Shown here: piece after piece, positions 1 to 4,933 of the stretch
Layout of the letters: every line of letters starts with the position of its first letter
How positions within the stretch are numbered: the first letter of the stretch is position 1
Notes under the pieces: generated by a model
The model's input: only the letters and a program-made list of their open reading frames with translations
Databases searched by the model: none
Told to the model about the DNA's origin: nothing
Origin: Rhodoferax sp.
GTDB lineage: Bacteria > Pseudomonadota > Gammaproteobacteria > Burkholderiales > Burkholderiaceae_C
Assembly (NCBI GenBank): GCA_017880985.1
Contig: JADGRK010000086.1
Span: 1 to 8,447 of the forward strand
Direction: 5' to 3'
Length of the DNA stretch: 8,447 bases
Program-made: the position numbers and the translations under genes

Positions 1-1551
1 CCCGCTGATGACCATGGCCTCACCCAGAGCATGATGCCAGCCGCCCATTGGACTAAACAACAGCATCGAGCCACCAATCACAAGAGCCGCATAAGCGATG
101 GCACTAGTGAGCCGCTCAATATTGCGAATGAAGCGACCGGCCAGCGCCTCCAGACCCGGAAGTCGGCCCAGATCACCTTCCGCAATGCGGCGCAGTATGC
201 GTCGCGTGTCGCCCGGCGCGTCCATGATGAAGCGCTCCATGTCGCGCGCAAGCTTGACGCTATGCCCCTTGATCCGCTCCGGTGAGAAATGCTGCGCGCT
301 CAGACGTGAAACCTCCTCACGAAACGACCCCATGTAGTTGTGTTCCGGTGCGAGTTTGGCGATCATCGACTCCAGGATCACGAAAGCACGTGCCAGCATG
401 ACAAACTCGGCGGGATTATGTACGCCGTTGCGACCTCCGGCACGCAGCAATGATTCGAACGCATCCCCGACAGAGACATTCGTCAGGCTGGTCCGGCGGA
501 TCGCATAAAGTACGGCCTTTATATCGACCAACAACGCTGCCTTATCGACCTTTTCGCTCCCCGGCGCCATTTCGAGATAAGCCTCGGTGGCAGCCCGCGC
601 ATCGCCTTTGACGACCGCGTCGAGCAGGAGTGTCAGCGACTCGCGCATCGGCTCGTCCAGATCGCCGGTATTGCCGAAATCAAGCAGCGAGAGCCGCCCA
701 TCGGGCAAAACAAAAACATTACCGGGATGCGGGTCGGCGTGAAACAGGCCTTCTTCAAAGATTGTTTGCAGCATCAACGTGACCAGGGTGTTCATCGACC
801 GCGGCATCGCCTCCGGGTGCCGCTTGGCGTAGTAATCGATCCGTTCACCGCCCGAAAATTCCAGCGTCAGCACGGCGCCGTTGGAACACTCCGCCACGAC
901 ATCCGGAATCCACAGGTCAGGAAAATCTGCCATTGCGGTGCGAAAGAGCACGACAGAACGCGCTTCGCGATTGAAGTCGGTTTCCCGATTCAAACTGATG
1001 GCAAATTCACGCACCACAATAGGAAGGTCAAGTGGGCGTAGCCGCGGAAACAGCCTCTGGGCCAAACATACCAGATAAGTCAGCGCCGTCATATCATTCG
1101 CGATCTTCGCCTTGAGGCCGGGCCGCTGTACCTTTACGGCCACATGTCGCCCGTCCAGCAGGGTCGCCTCGTGCACCTGGGCAATGGTGGCCGAACCGAT
1201 TGGCGTCTCATTGAACGATGAGAACAACGCCGTCAACGGAGCGCCCAGCTCGGCCTCGACCTTAGCCCGCACTGCGCCAATGCTCATCGCCGGCAACTGG
1301 TCGTGCAGTTGCTCCAGCTCTCTGGTGTAGGCGGCTGGCAGCAGGTCGCGCCGCATCGCCAGCACCTGTCCAAATTTGAGAAAGACCACCCCCAGCTCCT
1401 CAAGAGTCTCCCTTACCTCCTTGGGCGCCGGCCAATGCCCCCGGCCGAACAGGGCGCCCAGGAACTTGTGGCGGGCGAGCACGCGAAGGATTTGCATCAG
1501 TCGCGGCACCGCGCGTATTTTGGTGGTCTTTATATCGATCAATACGGCCAT
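1..1551 (-). CDS. ABC1/AarF/UbiB-family atypical kinase-like protein (C-terminus cut by window edge)
   Basis: Read on the minus strand, an open frame runs from the ATG at 1551 to the window edge: 517 codons with no stop, so the C-terminus is missing. The family (UbiB, COQ8, ADCK) are atypical kinase/ATPases, mostly membrane-associated and linked to ubiquinone or lipid metabolism. Visible motifs in order are the family KxGQ signature (KFGQ, residues 59-62), an alanine-loop equivalent GSATIAQVH (119-127), the VAVK lysine (K140), the ExD motif (ETDF, 190-193), the catalytic loop HADPHPGN (271-278) and DFG (291-293). A hydrophobic stretch near residues 490-505 fits the C-terminal membrane anchor of the family. 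ATG 1551 is the only start in frame after an upstream stop, and it has GAGGA just upstream. It lies 101 bases after the Met-rich gene. The loop resembles ADCK1/ADCK5-type GTASLAQVH more than the AAAS of UbiB, so I do not call it ubiB. The family is secure; the substrate is unknown. Confidence 0.9.
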   Translation of the reverse strand, partial: MAVLIDIKTTKIRAVPRLMQILRVLARHKFLGALFGRGHWPAPKEVRETLEELGVVFLKFGQVLAMRRDLLPAAYTRELEQLHDQLPAMSIGAVRAKVEAELGAPLTALFSSFNETPIGSATIAQVHEATLLDGRHVAVKVQRPGLKAKIANDMTALTYLVCLAQRLFPRLRPLDLPIVVREFAISLNRETDFNREARSVVLFRTAMADFPDLWIPDVVAECSNGAVLTLEFSGGERIDYYAKRHPEAMPRSMNTLVTLMLQTIFEEGLFHADPHPGNVFVLPDGRLSLLDFGNTGDLDEPMRESLTLLLDAVVKGDARAATEAYLEMAPGSEKVDKAALLVDIKAVLYAIRRTSLTNVSVGDAFESLLRAGGRNGVHNPAEFVMLARAFVILESMIAKLAPEHNYMGSFREEVSRLSAQHFSPERIKGHSVKLARDMERFIMDAPGDTRRILRRIAEGDLGRLPGLEALAGRFIRNIERLTSAIAYAALVIGGSMLLFSPMGGWHHALGEAMVISG

Positions 1552-1652
1552 GTCATCCTCGCGGCGGTTATGCGTGAAATAGCGCTGAAACGTCCATCCA
1601 CAACGGGCTCCCTCTCATGCTCTGCATGGACATCGTTCATGATGCTGACGCC

Positions 1653-2117
1653 CTAGTTGGCAGCAGGCGCTGGCATGCGATCCATCATCATTTGCATCAT
1701 GGATTCCATCATTTCCATCCGCTTTTCCATCATCTGTTGACGCTCCTTCATGTTGCGTGGCATCGGCTTTTTGCCTTGCATGCCAGCCATGCCGGCGCCA
1801 CTCATCATGCCCATCGTCGCCATGCCATCCTGCATGGTCTTCATGTGTTCGGCCATCAGTGCCTTCTTCTCCTCCGGCGTTTTGGCGTTCATCATTTTTT
1901 CGTGCATCTCGCCCATGGCCTTCATCTTGCTGTCCATAGTGGCCATCTGGGCGTCTTTGCCCGGCCTGGTTGCGGCAGCCCCATTGTTTGCAGAAGACTG
2001 TTGGACCGCTGGTGCGTCCGGGTGATGTTGCGCGTGCTGTGTGTCGGGCTGGGCCGATGAGCCGATAGAGGCGGCAGCGAGGGCAATGCTCAGTACGGTG
2101 TGGCGAAGATATGACAT
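1653..2117 (-). CDS. Methionine-rich exported (periplasmic) protein, candidate metal-binding
   Basis: 154 residues. A signal peptide is visible (charged start, hydrophobic core at about residues 8-18, probable cleavage after an SSA motif near residue 22). A His/Gln/Ala-rich linker follows, then a Met-rich domain from residue 58 to the end with 29 Met in 97 residues. It has many MxxM and MM pairs and alternating Lys/Glu, suggesting amphipathic helices. The start at 2117 is chosen because it begins the signal peptide and has GGAG five bases upstream; the open frame extends further upstream to 2312, but that part lacks protein-like character. Met clusters of this kind bind Cu(I) or Ag(I) in known periplasmic copper-handling proteins, so a metal-buffering or Spy/CpxP-like chaperone role is plausible. 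No named family is recognised with confidence. The antisense strand reads as a His-rich frame only because ATG codons reverse to CAT. Confidence 0.85.
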   Translation of the reverse strand: MSYLRHTVLSIALAAASIGSSAQPDTQHAQHHPDAPAVQQSSANNGAAATRPGKDAQMATMDSKMKAMGEMHEKMMNAKTPEEKKALMAEHMKTMQDGMATMGMMSGAGMAGMQGKKPMPRNMKERQQMMEKRMEMMESMMQMMMDRMPAPAAN

Positions 2118-2253
2118 GGTGAACTCCAATTGTGAAAGGAAAAGTGAAACGAAAGAGACGCTCCGGTATGGCCAAAAACGGTCATCCGAAAGCAGATGCA
2201 GGCCCACTGCCGGGCGGGTCAACCCGCGCAGCAAAAGGCCTGATTGGGAGGGA

Positions 2254-2679
2254 TCAAATAGTGAGCCGCAAAAAGCGGATGAAGACGGGTGGTTCCGACC
2301 AGGTCGGACCACCGAACGCCTCCGGCTGGTAAGTCTGATCGACTACTGGCACCAGCAACCACGTGAAAAACGGCACGGGAACAGTATCCTGGGCGACGAC
2401 CCGGTCCGCGTGATGCTGGATCAGGGTGTTTTGTTCTGCCGTGCAGAAGTTCAAGCATGCCATTTTATCTGGCGACTTGTCGTGGTCAGCAGCCTCATGA
2501 TGGGCCGTACCCGTGCCGGACGCAAGCCCGGACTGACTGTGACTGAAAAGTTCGTGCCGTCCATGGTCCTGCTGCACAAGACAAGCGTTCGCAACTCCTA
2601 TCCCCAATGACACCAACCAGACGAACAACATCACAGCAGCGGTGTACCGTGTTCGTCGAGAGCCAAAGAAGGACTTCAT
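2254..2679 (-). CDS. Small exported His/Cys-containing protein of unknown function
   Basis: 141 residues. The N-terminus is positively charged with a hydrophobic segment at about residues 13-30 and an ANA-C boundary (cleavage likely after residue 32, leaving Cys33 as the first mature residue; it is not a good lipobox). The middle is His-rich (H39, H42, H47, H60, H61, H66, H89, H90). It also carries a CxxxC pair (Cys75, Cys79). A second hydrophobic patch lies at about residues 100-113. Cys/His pairs of this sort, next to a Met-rich protein, suggest metal binding. Small proteins of similar build occur in copper-resistance loci of proteobacteria, but I cannot assign a family. The start at 2679 has only a weak GAG upstream. 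It ends 136 bases before the Met-rich gene, on the same strand. Confidence 0.7.
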   Translation of the reverse strand: MKSFFGSRRTRYTAAVMLFVWLVSLGIGVANACLVQQDHGRHELFSHSQSGLASGTGTAHHEAADHDKSPDKMACLNFCTAEQNTLIQHHADRVVAQDTVPVPFFTWLLVPVVDQTYQPEAFGGPTWSEPPVFIRFLRLTI

Positions 2680-2757
2680 GGGTGCTCAATGTGGGGCTGC
2701 AAGCCGCTTAACGGCTTGATGACGTCTCACCAAGTGCTACAGGCCGATCAACCACGA

Positions 2758-2964
2758 TCACTTGTCCTTTCGCTGGACAACCAGCACCACGATCGCGACG
2801 ACGACAACAATAAGCAAGAGCGGCATCCAGACTCCGCCGCCGTAGCCACCCATCCAGCCGGAGCCAGAGCTGCCACCATTCATCATGGTTCCGTTCTGTG
2901 CCAAAGCAACAGCGGTGGTCAACAGAGACACCGTACCACCAGCCGTGAAAAGCAAGATCTTCAT
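2758..2964 (-). CDS. Small Gly-rich membrane protein with signal sequence and one C-terminal span
   Basis: 68 residues if started at the ATG at 2964, which has GGAG upstream (8 bases) and begins directly with a signal-like segment (MKILLF...). The open frame extends to 3009, but those 15 extra residues would precede the signal and lack a ribosome-binding site. Order: signal or first hydrophobic segment, residues 1-22 (AxA-type end, ALA then Gln); a Gly/Ser/Met-rich linker, 24-45; one strongly hydrophobic span, about 46-63; a short basic tail QRKDK. Comparable tiny proteins are frequent in heavy-metal gene clusters of Burkholderiales. No function can be assigned. It lies 78 bases upstream of the 141-residue gene and may be the first gene of the 2964-to-1653 series. 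Confidence 0.7.
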   Translation of the reverse strand: MKILLFTAGGTVSLLTTAVALAQNGTMMNGGSSGSGWMGGYGGGVWMPLLLIVVVVAIVVLVVQRKDK

Positions 2965-3023
2965 GAATTTTCTCCAGCAAGAGATTGAAATTAGCGGACT
3001 CTCTGGCAAGGGGCGCGTGAGAC

Positions 3024-3050
3024 GCTATAACTGCCTGGAACTCAGGTCAA
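3024..3050 (-). promoter_or_regulatory. Weak candidate promoter for the 2964 gene
   Basis: On the minus strand TTGACC (3050-3045) and TATAGC (3029-3024) are separated by 15 bases, shorter than the optimum for sigma-70. A CCTG/CAGG inverted repeat lies in the spacer. Transcription would start about 50 bases before the ATG at 2964. The spacing is non-ideal, so this is only a candidate. Confidence 0.25.
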
Positions 3051-3320
3051 AACCTCGCAATCCACAGCATTAGAATAAATTTACGCTGTCATCCTGCCGA
3101 TGTCTGTGCGCCAGCGCACATCCAAAGAAGATTAAACAATGAAATGGCTGTGACAAGCCTTGCGCCGGGCAAGGACGGCGTATGGAAGAGAAGGTCGCAG
3201 CATTTCGAGACTATTAAAAAAGTATCGAAAGGCCTCTTCCAGACGCTCAAAGATTGAACTATTTGTGCCTGCAATAGCTTCGCCTGCATAACCCCATAAG
3301 TGCACTTCTTCATGATAGGC

Positions 3321-3347
3321 AAAAATCCCGCCACAAGGGCGGGATTT
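3321..3347 (-). terminator. Rho-independent terminator of the DUF4148 gene
   Basis: A perfect 10-bp stem (AAATCCCGCC at 3323-3332 with GGCGGGATTT at 3338-3347, 5-base loop). Read on the minus strand it ends in a run of five T (3325-3321). It is correctly placed after the stop codon at 3394. Confidence 0.8.
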
Positions 3348-3351
3348 CAAG

Positions 3352-3372
3352 GCAGCGGCAACAAGCCGCTGC
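3352..3372 (-). terminator. Second hairpin between the DUF4148 stop codon and the terminator
   Basis: Perfect 8-bp stem GCAGCGGC (3352-3359) and GCCGCTGC (3365-3372) with a 5-base AACAA loop. It lies 21 bases past the stop codon and 4 bases before the main terminator stem. It has no T run of its own, so it may stabilise the 3' end or assist termination. Confidence 0.5.
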
Positions 3373-3393
3373 GGTTTAGACGCCTGTTCAAAC

Positions 3394-3726
3394 TCACATG
3401 GCCGGATGCATGTTCGGGTGTAACTCTTTGCACTCGATGCCGATCTCGCCACTGGCCATGAAGTCACCGGTGCGTGCGGCTTCGGCGAGTTCGGCCTTGA
3501 CCTGTTCGCGTGTGACGCCTGACTGCACTTGCTTGGCCGGATAACGGTTCGGGTACAACTCATTGAGCTTGAGGCCGCTCTCCCCACTGGCCATGATGTC
3601 ACCGTTGCGAGCGGCCGACGCGAGTTCGGCCGTGACTTGTTCCCGCGTAACGCCTGCGAAGGCCGAAGTACCAGCGATCAGTGCGGAAGCGAGGATCAAA
3701 GCGGTTGTTGCAAAGTTGGTTTTCAT
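3394..3726 (-). CDS. Secreted DUF4148-type protein with two tandem units
   Basis: 110 residues. Signal peptide 1-24 (hydrophobic core, AFA then Gly). Two homologous units follow, G25-P63 and G70-P108. Each begins GVTREQV.AEL and contains a GD(I/F)MASGE block and an EL.PN..P ending; about 28 of 40 positions are identical. The VTREQV start is typical of DUF4148, a Burkholderiales family of small periplasmic proteins that normally has one unit. The ATG at 3726 is chosen because AAAGGA lies seven bases upstream; the TTG at 3741 would sit on that site. From memory, CopQ-like proteins in Cupriavidus copper clusters are of this general type; I could not verify that. The second unit carries the only Cys (residue 99) and extra His. 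It has its own terminator and probably its own promoter. Confidence 0.85.
   Translation of the reverse strand: MKTNFATTALILASALIAGTSAFAGVTREQVTAELASAARNGDIMASGESGLKLNELYPNRYPAKQVQSGVTREQVKAELAEAARTGDFMASGEIGIECKELHPNMHPAM
3403..3654 (-). repeat. Intragenic tandem duplication in the DUF4148 gene
   Basis: The two units at 3538-3654 and 3403-3519 have a 135-base offset and remain alignable at DNA level (shared codons in the GAACAA/GAACAG and ATGGCCAGTGG segments). They are clearly diverged, so the duplication is not recent. Confidence 0.75.
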
Positions 3727-3800
3727 GATGATTCCTTTCAAAGCTTGTTAAACATTTCCGGGCAGGTCGGTCGTCATGGTGTACCGTCTTGTCCAGCTTC

Positions 3801-3820
3801 TATCGCCATATTGCGATATG
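3801..3820. repeat. Inverted repeat at the predicted transcript start of the DUF4148 gene
   Basis: TATCGC (3801-3806) and GCGATA (3813-3818) flank CATATT. An alternative overlapping pair is CATAT (3807-3811) with ATATG (3816-3820). It could be an operator or a 5' mRNA hairpin. It lies just downstream of the candidate -10. Confidence 0.4.
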
Positions 3821-3825
3821 AGTGA

Positions 3826-3831
3826 ACTATA
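3826..3831 (-). promoter_or_regulatory. Candidate -10 element for the DUF4148 gene
   Basis: TATAGT on the minus strand. At the optimal 17-base distance the -35 position reads TGTTCT, a very poor match, which fits a promoter that needs an activator bound upstream. The leader would be about 90 bases. Confidence 0.4.
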
Positions 3832-3858
3832 GAAAGTCGACCCCATCAAGAACATGAC

Positions 3859-3890
3859 GGTCAAATTACAAATTGGTCAGTAACTTGTCA
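3859..3890 (-). promoter_or_regulatory. CopR/CusR-like response-regulator box upstream of the DUF4148 gene
   Basis: On the minus strand TGACC-N5-GTAAT (3879-3865) matches the Pseudomonas CopR consensus TGACA-N5-GTAAT, as I recall it, except at one base. TGACA (3890-3886) lies exactly 11 bases upstream and a third TGACC at 3863-3859. Direct half-sites at 11-base spacing are typical of OmpR-family regulators. The cluster overlaps the stop codon of the yhcC gene (3877-3879) and sits about 40-70 bases before the predicted start site. Confidence 0.45.
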
Positions 3891-4902
3891 GCGTCTGAAT
3901 TAACGAACCGCAGCCACCTGCCACTACAGAATCGGGGCCGGTCGGCGGGTATCGACAGCCCTGCCAACTGCCGCGGCGCGCCAGTTCGGCTGAAATCCGC
4001 GGTGCCAGCTCAGACAGGCGCAGGTTCCAGTGCGGGGCGAGTTTGAGTGACGGCGGCACTTCGCTGCCCACGCGCTGGAGCAGGATCGTGGGCGACAGGC
4101 GCTCAATGAAATCGGCCAGCAGGCTGATGCAGGCCGGCTCGTCAAGTAGCGGCACACTGGCCGGGTCGCGCTGCCACTGGCGCGCCAATGCGGTGCCGCG
4201 CACCAGCTGCAACTGATGAATCTTGAGCGCATGAATCGGCAGTGCCGAGAGCTGACGCGCGCCGTCGAGCATGCTTTCGTTTGACTCGCCCGGCAGGCCG
4301 AGCAGCAGGTGGACGGTGACTTCCAGAGCGCGCGCGGCCGAGCGACGAATCGCATCGACGCTGGCGGCGAAGTCGTGGCCGCGATTGACCCGTGCCAGCG
4401 CCGCGTCGTTGCAGGATTCGACGCCGATTTCGAGTTCGATGATGTATGTGCCTGCGAGCTGCGCAAGATAGTCCAGAACTTCGTTGGGAAGACAGTCGGG
4501 GCGGGTGCCGATCGCCAGACCGCTGATGCCGGGATGAGACAGCGCCTCCTCGTAACAGGCGCGTAGCCGCTCGAACTCGCCGTAGGTATTGCTGTAACTC
4601 TGAAAATAGGCAATGTAGCGCTGCGTGCCGGGATAGCGTCGGTGCAGAAAGTCCAGACCGGCATCGATCTGTTCGGCAATCGTCTGGCGGCGATCCAGGT
4701 AGCCAGGTGTAAACCCGTCGTTGTTGCAGAAGGTGCAGCCGCCGGTGCCAACCAGGCCGTCGCGATTCGGGCAGCTAAAGCCCGCAATGACGGAGACCTT
4801 TTGCACCCGGCCTCCATAGCGGGCTTTCACATGCTCGTTCCAGGCGTTGTAGCGACGTGCGCCAAAGGGGCAAACGGTTTCAGGATTCGTCAAGACAGTC
4901 AT
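3877..4902 (-). CDS. yhcC: YhcC-type radical SAM protein (TIGR01212 family)
   Basis: 341 residues (E. coli YhcC is about 309). The N-terminal part matches the family hallmark: KVSVIAGFSCPNRDG followed by GGCTFCNNDGF. The iron-sulfur cysteines are C44, C56 and C59 in the CX11CX2C spacing specific to this family. Further family segments are YFQSYSNTY (about 99-107), the GTRPDCL block (132-138), ELEIGVES (156-163) and LLLGLPGE (199-206), followed by the C-terminal extension. These cytosolic enzymes bind a 4Fe-4S cluster and cleave S-adenosylmethionine; the substrate of YhcC is not established. The ATG at 4902 is chosen because the family region starts directly after it; the open frame continues to 5067, but that overlaps recQ. 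The start is 31 bases after the recQ stop, implying co-transcription; its ribosome-binding site is weak (GAG). There is no terminator between its stop and the DUF4148 promoter. Confidence 0.93.
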   Translation of the reverse strand: MTVLTNPETVCPFGARRYNAWNEHVKARYGGRVQKVSVIAGFSCPNRDGLVGTGGCTFCNNDGFTPGYLDRRQTIAEQIDAGLDFLHRRYPGTQRYIAYFQSYSNTYGEFERLRACYEEALSHPGISGLAIGTRPDCLPNEVLDYLAQLAGTYIIELEIGVESCNDAALARVNRGHDFAASVDAIRRSAARALEVTVHLLLGLPGESNESMLDGARQLSALPIHALKIHQLQLVRGTALARQWQRDPASVPLLDEPACISLLADFIERLSPTILLQRVGSEVPPSLKLAPHWNLRLSELAPRISAELARRGSWQGCRYPPTGPDSVVAGGCGSLIQTLTSY

Positions 4903-4933
4903 GAACTCGATGGCCCGGCTGACGCACCGGCGG

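Larger units (their letters stand above)
2965..3393. other. Intergenic stretch without a supported gene
   Basis: About 430 bases with no reading frame I believe in. The minus-strand open frame at 3089-3334 has no ribosome-binding site or family resemblance and runs through the terminator of the next gene. Contents: a weak promoter candidate (3024-3050); an AT-rich patch with ACAGC/GCTGT arms flanking TAAATTTA (about 3065-3090); a TGTGCG-CCAG-CGCACA hairpin (3105-3120); a CCTTGC-GCCGG-GCAAGG hairpin (3158-3174); and the tandem hairpins at 3323-3372. Neither of the two middle hairpins is followed by a T run on either strand, so they are not clear terminators. Confidence 0.5.

Noticed and set aside
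1617..2060. Plus-strand 147-residue His-rich open frame
   Set aside because: It is the exact antisense of the Met-rich gene; ATG codons reverse to CAT (His). The minus-strand frame has a signal peptide and a good ribosome-binding site.
2214..2227. GCGGG/CCCGC hairpin between the 141-residue gene and the Met-rich gene as terminator
   Set aside because: Only five base pairs and no T run on the minus strand; it is insufficient to call termination.
3089..3334. Minus-strand 81-residue open frame between the DUF4148 and 2964 genes
   Set aside because: It begins inside the terminator hairpin of the DUF4148 gene, lacks a ribosome-binding site and has no protein-like organisation.
3924..4817. Second minus-strand frame of 297 residues within yhcC
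   Set aside because: Arg/Ala/Ser-rich shifted-frame translation; the radical SAM motifs are in the other frame.
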